From Bombyx mori (taxonomy: Eukaryota; Arthropoda; Insecta; Lepidoptera; Bombycidae), in the NCBI RefSeq assembly GCF_030269925.1, contig NC_085127.1, forward strand, positions 14,267,501-14,331,500: DNA of 64,000 bases, in the 5' to 3' direction. Of this stretch, positions 44,083 to 55,744 are shown piece by piece. Numbering within the stretch: the stretch's first letter is position 1; each line of letters opens with the position of its first letter. Position numbers and translations under genes: made by a program. The notes below the pieces were generated by a model. It was not told the origin of the DNA and made no database searches. It saw only the letters and a program-made list of their open reading frames with translations.

Positions 44083-44253
44083 GTGTGTAATGTTTTTTTT
44101 TTGTTGATTTAATGTATTTTATATAAACATTAACATTCTGCACTGCTTCTCTATAATCTCCATAAGTGTGAGAAATTTCATATTTCTCCGTCCGCGCAAT
44201 TATCGTAAAAAAGGGGTACAAAGTTTTTGCTTCACGTATTAAAATAATATAGA
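44083..44253 (-). mobile_element. Helitron family 1, 5' half
   Basis: It ends at GA (44252-44253) before T, matching the first 170 or so bases of family 1. The CTAG half is missing. Confidence 0.75.
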
Positions 44254-44259
44254 TTTGCA

Positions 44260-44482
44260 CGAAAACTCCGATCTTTCTAAAGCGTTCGAGTCACAGCCTA
44301 AACTAAATATGCTGCAGTATTTTGTAGATCGCAAGCTAGACGTCCGCAATGTGCGATCGATCGCTGCTCTGTGACCCGCCGACGTCTGACGCAAAATCAC
44401 AGTCGGACATAAATCGTTACAAGTTTATTTTTACACTACAAGTACATGTTATTATGTAATATAAGGAAGAACGGTTATTTGA
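44260..44482. other. Spacer, nothing recognised
   Basis: No repeat is visible. Confidence 0.3.
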
Positions 44483-44483
44483 T

Positions 44484-44754
44484 TTTATAAAATAAATAAA
44501 TAAATAAATATTTACTAACAACCACGCCACGTTTACTGGTCCCGTGATAAGTTCGTAAAGAACTTGTGTTACAGGTACCAGAGAACGGATATAAATGTAG
44601 GATTTTTATTATACACATACATATATTTAATATACATCCATTACCATGGAAAATACATTTATATTTATCATACAAATATCTTCCCTTGGCGGGATTCGAA
44701 CCCGCGACCCCCTTGTGTAGTGACCATGTCACTTACCACTACATCAGACGGCCG
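44484..44754 (-). mobile_element. tRNA-derived SINE with (TTTA)n tail
   Basis: On the minus strand: an A box TGATGTAGTGG (44736-44746), a B box GGTTCGAATCC (44691-44701), a body of about 180 bases, and a (TTTA)n tail at 44487-44510. The acceptor stem does not close, so it is not a tRNA gene. It differs from Bm1. Confidence 0.75.
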
Positions 44755-44939
44755 TTAATATACTGTGAGGGATATTCACTTATTTTAAATAATAGCATAG
44801 AAAGAAACAGGCCGTATGTTGGTTGATACCCGTGCAAGCGTCTCTAAGTGGCAGAAAACGCTTAAAAGATTTTACGTGACTTTTTTACTAATGCACGCCT
44901 ACAATATCTTTTGCGTCCCCGTAATCCAATTTAAAAAAA

Positions 44940-45118
44940 TATATATTGCTTAGATGGGATGACGAGCACACGGCCCACCTGGTGTTAAGTGGTTACTGGA
45001 GCCCGTAGATATCTACAACGTAAATGCGCCACCCACCTTGAGATACCAGTTCTAAAGTCTCAAGTATAGTTACAACGGCTGCCCCACCCTTCAAACCGAA
45101 ACGCATTACTGCTTCACG
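44940..45118 (-). mobile_element. Bm1: Bm1 SINE 3' half
   Basis: ATATTGCTTAGATGGGATGA through CATTACTGCTTCACG. Confidence 0.8.
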
Positions 45119-45119
45119 A

Positions 45120-45304
45120 TAATTTCTTAATTTAATTATTTCAGATACAAAAGCAAATTTATTGAAATAGTGCATTCGCGTGCATTCCGGCGACAACACA
45201 GTGAAATGCACCGTTTTATTACGTACCACTCGGCCAAGGTCATCGGTCGCTATGCACACGATGCAGACTTGCAATGCATAAAATGAAATCTTGCGACCAA
45301 CTTA
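45120..45304. other. Spacer, nothing recognised
   Basis: A short piece between Bm1 and the DNA transposon. Confidence 0.3.
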
Positions 45305-45306
45305 TA

Positions 45307-46199
45307 AGGCTGGGTTCACACGGCATTGTCTTGCACGTTTTCTTTGTGTTCGTTATTTTAACATACGATCACCCAGGTTTTCATACGGTAGATCTTCATT
45401 CGTGTAAAAACGAACGTGTGAACTAGACAGAGCTATACTATTCGCCACTCCAACGATAAAGTTCCAGGTTAGCCGTCGGAGCTCCGTGGTTCGTGAGGAA
45501 CGTTGACCTACACGACGAATTGGGCATCGAATTAATCCAGAAATACATGAAGTCAGCGTCGGAACGGTACTTCGATAAGGATATGCGCCATGATAATCGC
45601 CTTATCGTTGCCGCCGCTAACTACTCCCCGAATCCTGATCACACAGGAGCCAGTCACCGCCGACGCCCTAAACAAGTCCTTACAGATCCATTAGATCCAA
45701 TATCCTTTACATTAGACGCCTTCAGCTCTAACACTAAGAGCAGGCTTAGGGACCTCGGTAACCGTACTCGTCGAATTCGACAAAGAGGTCGACGTGCAAC
45801 CTAACCCATGCATCAGCTCGCTGAGTTTCTCGCCGGATCTTCTCAGCGATTCCGATCCGGTAGTAGATTTATTCGCGAAGCAATTGCTCTCGAGTTGTTA
45901 GCTCTCCTTCGGCGGCGCTCGGGCAGCTGTTAGCAAATCCCACCCCTCCTGGCTGAGCCTTTGCTCGCCCACCTGTCCTGGTGAAACTGAAAAGGCCTCC
46001 TTCAATCCTAAAAAAAAAAACGAATAAGTTCAGTCGATTTGCTTGATAAGTCCGTTGAGCATTAATTTAAAGGCATATGCGGTGTACGATTTTTTACAGT
46101 ACAATCGAAATTTCTATGTACAATGTATATGCCAGTATTCATCCGATAAGACGTATACTGCAAATAAATGTGCAGGAACATACCGTGTGAGCTCGGCCT
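45307..46199 (+). mobile_element. DNA transposon (MITE-like) with a LINE inserted in it
   Basis: Inverted tips AGGCTGGGTTCACACGGCAT and, at the right end, AGGCCGAGCTCACACGGTAT are flanked by TA on both sides (45305-45306 and 46200-46201). Without the LINE at 45465-46020 it is about 340 bp. It carries no transposase. A second, inverted copy starts the window (1-324). Confidence 0.75.
45465..46020 (+). mobile_element. Jockey-like LINE 3' end, inserted in a MITE
   Basis: About 110 codons of the ORF2 end (stop near 45802-45804), the pseudoknot module with CTCGCTGAG/CTCAGCGAT, and an A tail. Imperfect 11-base duplications CGATAAAGTTC and CGAATAAGTTC flank it (45454 and 46021). Part of the third loop of the pseudoknot is deleted. 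Confidence 0.8.
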
Positions 46200-46204
46200 T
46201 AGTG

Positions 46205-47700
46205 TTCAAGCTTTAGTCGAATTTAAAATCGCTCGATCCAGTTTTTATAGACGTACATTTGCCTGTGGATTTGGCCGTACTTCCAAACTGATAAGACCTT
46301 TATTTTGTGAACCGATTTAAAAAACAAATCAGTCAAAAAGCCAGTTTTAATTTACTGATGGCTGTATTCAAATTGATTCAACTATACTTCGGAGATTTAG
46401 ATGCCAAACAAAAATATAAAAAAAACTGTATGACTGATTTTATAATGGCTTTTACTAGCAGTAAGGTTTGGTTTTGGGCTCATAATATAATTTAACATAA
46501 TTATCTATCTTGAAGTGACAGATGCATTCCGCATCCTAGCGTTAACGATACCTTAACCTTTTTTGGACGACCTCAAAGGTTACTAACTCCATTGAAAATA
46601 TCACTTTCGAAATCATTTAAGAAATAGGCTTTCGTATGATCAAAAGGCGATTACGATTTTGTAACTTCACGGTTCATTTACCGTTTCAATTTGAGCAGAG
46701 ACACGTACGGAATGTAATCACTTGGCGTTGCTCTTACATCATGTGGTTTTATTGTCAGATAAAATGCACTTTCTCACTTTAACGTCCCACGAAAATGTGT
46801 AGTAAATGGCAAGCAGTTGTGGTCGTTAACAGAAATTGGCGATTATTACTATATGAGTCCTCGTTGCGAGGGTTCTGTCAGCACTGTACTGGTAAAAAAA
46901 ATCGGTTGTCTGTCTGAAAGTCGGTTTACTGACGATAGTTGAACGTGACAACGTCATAAGAAAATATTGATGGAATGGTTTCGTTTTTCAAAAGAAAATT
47001 TTAATTTTATTTGTTTGATGGATATTTTGTATCGACAATTGACACCACATTCACTTTTCACTGAACTTCATACTTGACGAAAACATGTAAATGTATTATT
47101 GTATAGCAGCTGTCCACGCGGATGCATCGCTCACTCAAATAGGAGAGAGACAGATGTCGAACGCTGCCGAACGCGGAGGCCGATTGTGCCTCTTTGTCGC
47201 TCGTTGCGCGCTCTCGCTTGCACTTCAAGCCTTAAACGGAACGCCTCAGAGTGAGGTAACGCCGCATGAGTCATGTTTTTTCGTGCGTGCAGCCGGCTCC
47301 ATCGAATTACAAGAGGTTGTCACGTCAAAAACAGTTCATCACTGCAGCGACATCTTCAGGTGAACAACTGAATTGAAATCATACACTTATGTTACGCATT
47401 TTATCAACAACACCAAAAGGTTAATGTTATCCGGCCAGCGTAGAAAGCATTTTAAAATAATATTATTCAACGGGTACTTACAACGCTTCTCTTGTTTAAT
47501 GAGATCTTGATATTTCGTTGTTACAAGAATCAGATATGAAAACTCTTTAAATAATATTATAGTATTTCAAATGCTTAAAACGTGAAAGTTTCAAAGGAAA
47601 GTCTCGATGTACCGACTCAATAATCGAATGAGAACGCCACGACCAGATAACCACTTCGGTCCATGGACACTGGCAATGCTAGAGGTAAAGCGGTGCCTAT
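46205..47700. other. Spacer with a GC-rich patch
   Basis: Mostly AT-rich. At 47100-47300 a GC-rich patch with GAGAG and CTCTCGCTT motifs and a 90-codon open frame stands out. I cannot tell whether it is an exon, a regulatory block or a chance patch. Confidence 0.3.
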
Positions 47701-47711
47701 ACATAACATAA

Positions 47712-48170
47712 GAAGTCGTCGTGGCCTAAAGGATAAGACGTCCGGTGCATTCGTATCGAGCGATGCACCGGTGTTCGAATCCCGCTGGCGGGTACCAATT
47801 TTTCTAATGAAATACGTACTCAACAAATGTTCACGATTGACTTCCACGGTGAAGGAATAACATCGTGCAATAAAAATCAAACCCGCAAAATTATAATTTG
47901 CGTAATTACTGGTGGTAGGACCTCTTGTGAGTCCGCACGGGTAGGTACCACCGCCCCGCCTGTTTCTGCCGTGAAGCAGCAATGCGTTTCGGTTTGAAGG
48001 GTGGGGAAGCCGTTGTGACTATACTGAGAACTTAGAACTGTATCTCAAGATGTGTGGCGCATTTACGTTGTAGATGTCTATGGGCTCTAGTAACCACTTA
48101 ACACCAGGTGGGCTGTGAGCTCGTCCACAAATCTAAGCAATAAAAAAAAAAATTAAAAAAAAAAAAAAAA
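47712..48170 (+). mobile_element. Bm1: Bm1 SINE, full length, intact boxes
   Basis: A box TGGCCTAAAGG (47722-47732) and B box GTTCGAATCCC (47773-47783) fit the RNA polymerase III promoter consensus. The A-rich tail is about 40 bases. This is the best-preserved copy in the window. Confidence 0.9.
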
Positions 48171-48321
48171 TCCGTCTTCTTTCTTAAACTTCCATAAATG
48201 CAATGATTTATGTGACACATGAAAAAAATTAAGGTAAATCATTTTAAACATAGAGATCACTGGTAGCATAGAAAGGTCGTGCCGGATATTTTGAACTTTC
48301 TATAAGGTTCTAATTCTATTG

Positions 48322-48450
48322 TCATCATCATCATCAGTCTATAACAGTCCACTGCTCGAGATAGGTCTCTCCAATTGTTCGCCACTGAGCACGATCCTCG
48401 GCTTCTCTCATCCAGTTCCTGCCAGATCACCCTGCACAGATCATCACTCC
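48322..48450 (-). mobile_element. RTE-like LINE 3' end
   Basis: CATCATCATCATCAG at the tail side, then blocks such as TCCACTGCTCGAGATAGG and CGGCTTCTCTCATCCAG, matching the RTE-like fragment at 37741-38065 in layout. It abuts the next LINE's repeat tail. Confidence 0.6.
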
Positions 48451-49495
48451 ATCAAATCAAATCAAATCAAATCAAATCAAATCAAATCAAATCAAAAACT
48501 TTTTATTCAACATAAATGAAAGTACATACTTGTTGAACGTCAAAAAAACTACCGCCAATTCACAAGAACTAGCCTCCGTCCTGAGAAGAATTGGCAAGAA
48601 ACTCAGCGGGCATGTCTTTTTTTTTTTACATATGAAATTATTATTTATTTATTTTTTAATATTAGATTTTTTTTTTAAATATGAATTTTTTACAATGAGT
48701 AATATAACGTAACAATTACTACAATATTGAAATGCCTGGAGCGTGCAACTCATTCCCACTTTGTGCAATCTTCTAGATAATCATTGACTTTATAATAAGC
48801 TTTATTGCACAGATGTTCTTTAATAGTTTTCTTAAACCTATGTATATGTAGGTTCTGAACATCTTGTGGGATTTTGTTGTACAGGCGCACAGACAAACAC
48901 CCGAATGAATTTCGTATCTTATGTAACCTACTCATCGGCACAACAAGCTTGTGTTTGTTCCTAGTATTTCTATTATGTATGTCCGACTGTTTAGGAAACT
49001 CCTCAATATGTTTACGAACATACATCAAATTTTCAAAAATGTACTGGGATGGCATAGTGAGAACTTTAATTTCTTTAAATTTTTCCCTCAGGGATTCCCT
49101 TGAGTGCATGTTATAAATAGCACGTATAGCTCTTTTCTGCAGAATAAATATCATTTCTACATCGGCCGCATTGCCCCATAGCAAAATGCCATAGGACATG
49201 ACACTGTGGAAGTAACTAAAGTAAACTAAACGAGCCGTGTCCGCGTTTGTTAACATTCGAATTTTTTTTACTGCGTATGCTGCAGAGCTGAGCTTACTCG
49301 CCAATTTATGAATATGAGGTCCCCATTGCAGTTTGGAGTCCACTGTTATACCAAGAAATACGGTTGACTCAACAAGCTCCAATGATTCCTCAGAAACAAT
49401 TACATCACTCTCCACTTGTCTCACATTTAAAGATGGTTTAATACATTTTAAAGTAAAGGAGAAACCCCATTTTGGGCCTAAGCGTTACACGAATG
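48451..49495 (-). mobile_element. LINE (jockey/CR1-like) with a pentanucleotide tail
   Basis: A 5'-truncated element. Its 3' end carries nine perfect ATCAA units on the plus strand (48451-48495) in place of a poly(A) tail. The 3' UTR is about 255 bases. Confidence 0.75.
48750..49495 (-). pseudogene. LINE reverse transcriptase C-terminal part
   Basis: About 248 residues. The frame runs on upstream of codon 49424 (FTLKCIKPSLNVRQVESDVI), so the apparent start there is only an internal GTG. Later stretches such as FLGITVDSKLQWGPHIHKLA, YFSYFHSVMSYGILLWGNAA and the ending NDYLEDCTKWE are typical of the region after the catalytic core in jockey/CR1-like LINEs. The catalytic YADD is missing. A related scrap is at 50940-51203. 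Confidence 0.75.
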
Positions 49496-49740
49496 GGATA
49501 TGTACCAAAAAATTCGTCTATTTTGCTTGATTAACCTATTAAAATCTTAGCTTCATTGACAATGGCCAAGTGTAGAAAATAAGTTGAATTCAATTTTTTG
49601 TTTTAAACAATCTTTGTAAACATCTGCAACACTTATTTCAATATACGTAACTAGCTCCACAAACGTGCGGATTAGAATTAGAACATCCATAAAATAGGAT
49701 CGATTTAGTGGAAATCAAGTGTAAAAAATAATTAATACTC

Positions 49741-50070
49741 TTTTTTTTTTCTTCCTATTCGTACACTCTTGACAGAGTGGTCGTGGTCATGCATCAGTCG
49801 GATCCTGCGATACCGATGCTCTCGCGATGCGACGCCATGTGGCACGATGTTTCGCAGAGTGAGAGCAAGCATTTATGTTGGAGTGAGTAACAGATTTTAT
49901 GAGGTCGGTCCATCGTGTTGGAGATCGTCCGCGAGATCTTTTGCCCTCGACTTTCCCTTGCACCACCAACCGCTCAATGGAGTCCTCATTACGAGTGATG
50001 TGCCCGAAGAATTTGAGGATTCGTAATTGGACTGTTGACGATAGTCTCTCCTTGATGTTGAGCTCTTTTG
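49741..50070 (-). pseudogene. LINE ORF C-terminus with poly(A)
   Basis: On the minus strand: ERLSSTVQLRILKFFGHITR, then VVQGKVEGKRSRGRSPTRWT and ASVSQDPTDA, followed by a stop and an A run (T at 49741-49750). The SRGRSPTRW motif is shared by several reverse-transcriptase LINE tails. A related plus-strand piece is at 55597. Confidence 0.65.
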
Positions 50071-50089
50071 CTTAAGGATAAATGACTGT

Positions 50090-50312
50090 TTTTATAGGTA
50101 TTTTAATCAATGTAAATAGAGTATGGCCATCGAATCGTGACACAACTACTTACAATGGCGGCAATTCAAAATATCTACAACCGACAACATTAAATATAGC
50201 ATGAAAGGGTAGTTTTGCATTTTTATATTAATGTGACTATGCCATAGAAAAACACAAATGTATCAAATCGTGTTATGTTATCTTTAATGTTGCCAACTGA
50301 AGATATTTTGGA
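50090..50312. other. AT-rich spacer, nothing recognised
   Basis: No feature is visible. Confidence 0.3.
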
Positions 50313-50314
50313 TT

Positions 50315-50512
50315 TTGCCGTAAAGCAGTAATGCGTTTCAGTTTGAAGGGCGGGGCAGCCGTTGTAACTATACTGAGACCTTAGAACTTATATCTCAAGG
50401 TGGGTGGCGCATTTACGTGGTACGTGTCTATGAGCTCCAGTAACCACTTAACATCAGGTGGGCTGTGAGCTCGTCGATGGGTATCTAAGCAATAAAAAAT
50501 AAAAATAAAAAA
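50315..50512 (+). mobile_element. Bm1: Bm1 SINE 3' part
   Basis: TTTTGCCGTAAAGCAGTAATG to GCAATAAAAAATAAAAATAA. Confidence 0.8.
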
Positions 50513-50514
50513 GG

Positions 50515-50935
50515 CATGAAATAAAATGAAATGAAATGTGATGAGATAATATTATGGGAGCACGTAATGATTTATATTTTATATAAAAAAGTTATCAATT
50601 AAATATAGTTTTTCATATAAAAAAGTTTTCATTAAAATTAAAATAAGACTGACCTAAAGGTCTTAGTTACCAGGTCATAAAATCCCTTAAAAAAATCATT
50701 TCGTGCGCAGCGCGTTTCGCATTACGTTGTTTTTAATTTTTGGCTTTCGTTAGTTTTCGTAAACAACCTAACGCGCGATTTCTCGTAACAGGTTCCATTT
50801 TTATTTTAAAGCAACCTGTTGCTGCAACAGGTTTCGTAAAAAATTACTCATCTTTAGTAGGAAACAGCCTCAAAAATATCGTTTTTATTAAAATATCTCG
50901 AACAATAAACATAACCTAAAATGTAAACATTGTCT
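50515..50935. other. AT-rich spacer, nothing recognised
   Basis: The inverted pieces AACAGGTT and AACCTGTT near 50789-50830 are short and may be chance. Confidence 0.3.
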
Positions 50936-50939
50936 GATT

Positions 50940-51203
50940 TTACCAATTTGGCCATTGCTGGGAGACCTGAAAATTGGGCTCATGAAACCTTCTTAGGTAT
51001 TGTAACTTATGCCCAAATTCTAGCACTGTAACGCCAGGCCCAAGTTTGTATGGATTTCGGGTTTGTCCTTTAATACATTTAGTTTTCTTACTATTCAATA
51101 ATAGGTTATTGATACGGAACCAATGAACCACACACGAAATCGCATCATTCGATCGACCCTGAGCGCCCGACACTGCGTTTTCCAATACGCGGTCACCACT
51201 CAA
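50940..51203 (-). pseudogene. LINE reverse transcriptase fragment
   Basis: The stretch VVHWFRINNLLLNSKKTKCI is a LINE reverse transcriptase motif found shortly after the catalytic core. The surrounding residues are more diverged. Probably the same family as 48750-49495. Confidence 0.55.
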
Positions 51204-51204
51204 G

Positions 51205-51428
51205 AACGCTATCCTATTGGACTATTTCTAAATGATTAATTCTCCATTCCATTCACAATACATCAATCCCTTAAACTAGCCATAATTGTCTTATTCAAAT
51301 GCAATAGCGCTGGTAATACATAGTATTATTGAATCGAATTGTTGCATCCAATTAAGGTGATCAACACAATAATTATCGTTAGCTTCCAGTGACCCGTACG
51401 AAATCTATTAAGAGATTAATTTATGTTG
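51205..51428. other. AT-rich spacer, nothing recognised
   Basis: No feature is visible. Confidence 0.3.
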
Positions 51429-51430
51429 TA

Positions 51431-51711
51431 CTAGCTGACCCGGCAGACTTCGTAGTGCCTCAATCGATAGATAAAAGACCTAAACTTTTGTATAAAATAA
51501 ACATAAAACAAACAAAAGGAATCCATCCGACGGGGGACACATCAAAGGAAAAACAAAATTGTTATTTTTATTGAATTCCGAGCATTTTCATATTTATTCT
51601 CTGGACTTCCACAAATAATTCAAGACCAAAATTAGACAAATCGGTCCAGCCGTTCTCGAGTTTTAGCGAGACTAACGAACAGCAATTCATTTTTATATAA
51701 TAATATATAGA
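51431..51711 (-). mobile_element. Non-autonomous Helitron, family 2
   Basis: Inverted CTAG at 51431-51434 after A and GA at 51710-51711 before T. Very similar to the copy at 38933-39222. Confidence 0.85.
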
Positions 51712-51714
51712 TTA

Positions 51715-52730
51715 TTCACTTGAAATAGGCAATGAAATATTATTCGTTAGAATATTTAATTACAGAATTACAGAATAATTATAACAATTTACATATACTC
51801 GTAAATTGTGTTTAAACAAATATAATCTTGTCCGGCGTACGTTATTTGTAAATAGATGAAAAAATCAAAGCAGAACCTATAGAAATTTCAGACTATAGGT
51901 ATGAAATCTTTAAGCATACACAGAACATTAGATTCATTGTAATGTTGCTGTACTAAAAATTCCGCGAAGTAACAGTGTTGATAATTGAATAGCTTACCCT
52001 ATATACACATGATGAAATAATTATAAATGAATAAAAAGCCGAATAAAGGATATTTTTTTCTTCTTATTAAACACTTTTTGTCAAAACCGTCACTGAAAAG
52101 GCCGGTTTGACTATTTGATTTCAATAGTCAAAGTTATTCTCAACGGCGATCTTATAACTGCTACCACCGGTAACCACTTAACACCAGACGAACAGTGGAC
52201 TCGTTCATGCAAGCATCCAATAAAAAAGGAGCTTACCATAGTCCGTTCCCTACTGGATCCCCACAGCCTTTGGCATGCCTTTTGGGTTAGGAAACAATTC
52301 CCATGTTTCCTATTACATTGTATTTTCATCCTAATTACTGTTTTCAATGTACAGAACAATTATCCTCAATTAACATACCTCGAACTATACAGAAAATAAA
52401 CGTTATAATACATAATATGACTGACTCAGACCACTGTGAGTCATCGTCAAATTCACGTTGACCTGCCCTTCCCCGCGCCTTACGCAAGACTGGTAACGAT
52501 TTACGAATTTAAATAAACGTTCGCATGTCTGATTAAGGTGGTCAGGTCTCACGCACGTCTGCTGGCGGTGACCTTATATTAATGTTTGTGAAGACAAAAT
52601 ATGTTTTTGATAACTCGAGTGCCTTACAAAGACATATCTATTTTGAAAGCACTTTGAGCAGACCTCAAATTTAAAAAGCGCAGGTTTTTGGAAACTTTTT
52701 GGGAAAAAACTTCATAGGCTTCGGATCACG
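51715..52730. other. Spacer with a degenerate Bm1 tail
   Basis: At 52158-52230 CTACCACCGGTAACCACTTA, ACACCAGACG and CCAATAAAAAA look like an old plus-strand Bm1 end. The rest is unassigned. Confidence 0.35.
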
Positions 52731-52731
52731 A

Positions 52732-52948
52732 GTTTTTTTTATTGTTTAGATTGGTGCACGAGCTCACAGCCCACATGGTGTTAAGTGGTTACCGGAGAAC
52801 ATAGACATCTACAATGTAAACGCCGCCACGCACCTTGAGATATAAGTTCTAAAGTCTCAGTATAGTTACAACGGCTGCCCCACCCTTCAAACCGAAACGC
52901 ATTACTGCTTCACGGCAGAAACAGGTACGTTGGTGATACCTACCTTTG
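52732..52948 (-). mobile_element. Bm1: Bm1 SINE lacking the head
   Basis: A T tail, TTGTTTAGATTGGTGCACGA, and the body to GATACCTACCTTTGATG. Confidence 0.8.
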
Positions 52949-52949
52949 A

Positions 52950-54932
52950 TGAAACGCAAAAGCGACACTAGAAAGAGAGAAACGTATACGTGTACAAGTT
53001 TTAGCCTCGAGAGAATGAGATACTTTTTTGTGTTTCATTTCTAGAGCGTCTGATCTGTACCTAACGTTTTTTCTTTAGATAAGCGACATGTAGTGGATCT
53101 AATCTTTGACGTGTTTTTATGCACTTCTATTATTAGATTATTATGTTGATACAAACATATCTCATTCGTATAAATAATGTCTAATATATTATGTTTATTT
53201 TAATTTTAACACAGTCTCCACAACGAGCTTCATTAAAAGTCATGAGATCGATGTCTGTATTATATTATAAAAGAGCTTTCTTATGCATTAAAAATAGCGC
53301 ATGACTAATTCCCGATATAAAAAAGTATACTGGCTTTTCAACGTGTTAAGTAAGATAAGGATGTGGAGAATGGATGGAGTTAGTCTGAATCGCATCAAGA
53401 CAGACTGATTTTTGGACAACAACAATATCAGATGCTTGTAGGCGGTACAAGGGCCTATTCTTGATGCCTATAAATTAAAATAAACATGTGTGCACGTGGT
53501 AGAAGTGAAAACTTTCAAAATTATGGTTTCAAAATAATGTGACGAATGAAAAATTCCGGCAGAGGATAATAATAATTGTAGGTTTTATTAATGTCCATAG
53601 TTATACAAAGTTTGATTTTTTTTTTTACATTTTACTTGTACAGTTATATAGGTTTATTCAGAATGTATTAGGTACGAATATTAGGTACGAAGCAGAGCAC
53701 AAAGAGAACCACGAATATAAGAAACACTGTGTAATGCTTCCTATCTCATTTTCTCGTACCTTAAGTCTTATGAATTTATGGGTCTGTCTCTTTTTACTAT
53801 CGCTTTTTCGTTTCATCGACTTTCAAATAACAACGATGTTGGACGAGACACTATCTAGTTTCCAAACACTAACAGTCCCGAATCCTTAGTGATAAATGCT
53901 ATTTCGTACTAAACCGGAAAAAAAGTGAAAGTCTCAAAAACCTTGGCAGATAAAATATCGAATATAGTCCGACCTTTCTGTCTAGATCTAGACACGAAAT
54001 AAAGCTGAATGGCTGGTGATAAATCACTAGACTCGTATGGAGGTCAAAACGGCAATAACACGATTAGAAGCGGTTCAATAGAAAAAACACGTCTCTCAGT
54101 ACGTAAGTTTATTTGAGTGGTTACCAAAACCGCTTTGCATAACGTCTGCCTTACTTTTCGGGCTGGAATCCGTAATTCCTCTACTGCAGGAACACTCCCA
54201 GAAAGTGCCTATTCTCCAGTAAATTCCGTAGTTGCCTATCACGTCACTAACATGGCTATTGGCTGGTGTATTAGGCAATTATGTGCACATACATGCGTTA
54301 CGTTCATGCTCAATTCTTTTTTTTTTTATTTTTTTATTTATTAGGTTCACACAACTGGATCAAATCAGCACACATAAACATCGAACTTATTTAGAAATTA
54401 GAATATTCTGAGTCGAAATTATTTTCTTTCTTAGAGATGTTTGGTATATTGAAGCGGGCTGCATATGTTTTGATTTGTATACTAGAGTTTCACACTATAC
54501 AGACTGGCACCATTCAAAACGAAGCATATAGAGATAAAAAACCTTTTTATGGTTTAATATTGCATTTTTTATAGATCTTTGTTTTAAAGACGGTTGTTAG
54601 AGTAGTATTAAAATGTCAAAGGATAGAAACGCAAGATTTAATCCGTAAAAGTAGCTTTAAAAATTGTCTAGGATTCACGGAAACCGAAATTACTGCGAGA
54701 CTTATACGATTCCAAGCAGAGCACATAACGCGGTTTTTAAAGAAACCTTGATATTGCTTACGGTGTTTGATGCCAATGACCGCTAACTGATAATGTTTTG
54801 CCACTGAACCAATTGCACTGTATTTTTACATTGAACCGCCATCTCGAACCTCGAACCATGACCTTGATAGAGCAGTTCAGTACTGAAGGAGCTCACAATC
54901 CATTTAATTGTGTAATAAAATGCTTCCAGCCA
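52950..54932. other. Spacer, no feature recognised
   Basis: About 2 kb of AT-rich DNA. A 116-codon open frame at 53539-53889 has no recognisable domain. A minor ATTAGGTACGAA duplication lies at about 53667-53690. Confidence 0.35.
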
Positions 54933-54935
54933 CCT

Positions 54936-55355
54936 TTTTTTTTATTTCCTTTGTAGGCAGACAAGCTCACGGCCTACTTGATGGTGAGTGGTTACCGTCG
55001 CCCATGGACTTTAGCAATGCCAGGGGCCAAACCGCTGCCTACCAATTAATACTCTTCACAAGCCTCGTTTGAAGAAGGACATGTCAAAGCGCACGGGAAA
55101 CACAGTGGAGGGAAGCTCATTCCATAGCCGGATGGTACGTGGCAAAAAAGACCTCTAGAAACGCACTGTAGATGACCGCAGTGGCTCCAGGTAGTATGGA
55201 TGAACTCTACTCCGGTGGGGGCGGTGCGATGTTAAAAACGAGATGTCGGTATCATCTCGAACAATTCCTCAGAGCACTCCCCATGGAACATACGGTACAA
55301 AATATAGAGGTAACCGAAGTCCCTCCGCAGACCTAGAGGCTCCAAACGATCCTAC
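54936..55355 (-). mobile_element. 3' end of the large LINE family
   Basis: A 5'-truncated copy of the element at 3482-6518. It has a T tail, a 3' UTR, and about 120 broken codons of the ORF2 end, with small indels relative to 3510-3935. Confidence 0.85.
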
Positions 55356-55359
55356 AAAT

Positions 55360-55594
55360 GAATGCTAATAGATTGGTCATTTAAGCTGCTATGTGCCACT
55401 AAGAACTAGTTTAAAGTCTGGCCTGAAGATAGATATGCTGTGCACTGAGGAAGAACTGACAAGAATTGGTGTTAAAAAAACCTTATTGATCAAGGCTGCT
55501 ATCAGGTCTGGAAGAACTTCGACTCTGGTCCGGTTTTTGGATATTGGATCATCTAAAAGAACCCAAATTAAATAATACGTAAAAGCCGCTAATT
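55360..55594. other. Spacer with a 60-codon open frame
   Basis: The frame 55393-55575 (+) reads sensibly (CTEEELTRIGVKKTLLIKAA) but I recognise no family. It may be part of an old gene or transposon piece. Confidence 0.25.
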
Positions 55595-55596
55595 TC

Positions 55597-55740
55597 TATT
55601 TTGCTCGTGTCGGGCGAGATAGAGGGCATACGTCTCAGAGGACGCAGTCCCACGAGATGGCAGGACCAAATTCGATCTTGTCTGAATATCGGATTCCTAG
55701 GGATTGCAGCAGATGAAGGTAAATTGTATATGATGATGAA
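55597..55740 (+). pseudogene. LINE ORF C-terminal scrap
   Basis: GEIEGIRLRGRSPTRWQDQI matches the RGRSPTRW block of LINE ORF tails. It is followed by TATGATGATGAATGATG at about 55730-55745, which looks like a repeat tail. Confidence 0.5.
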
Positions 55741-55744
55741 TGAT

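Noticed and set aside
44684..44757. Possible tRNA gene on the minus strand
   Set aside because: The A and B boxes are there, but the acceptor stem does not close and a SINE body with a (TTTA)n tail follows.
44566..44826. Open frame with the peptide LAGFEPATPLCS, often seen in database proteins
   Set aside because: It is the translation of the tRNA B box of a SINE on the other strand, a well-known artefact.
48451..48495. Short tandem repeat considered as a CRISPR-like or satellite array
   Set aside because: Nine 5-base units at the end of a LINE are a retroposon tail. There are no spacers.
53539..53889. 116-codon ORF in AT-rich DNA
   Set aside because: No domain, and the composition is like the flanks. 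Likely chance.
55393..55575. 60-codon frame with a helix-rich look
   Set aside because: I could not connect it to any family. It was kept only as a note in the spacer entry.
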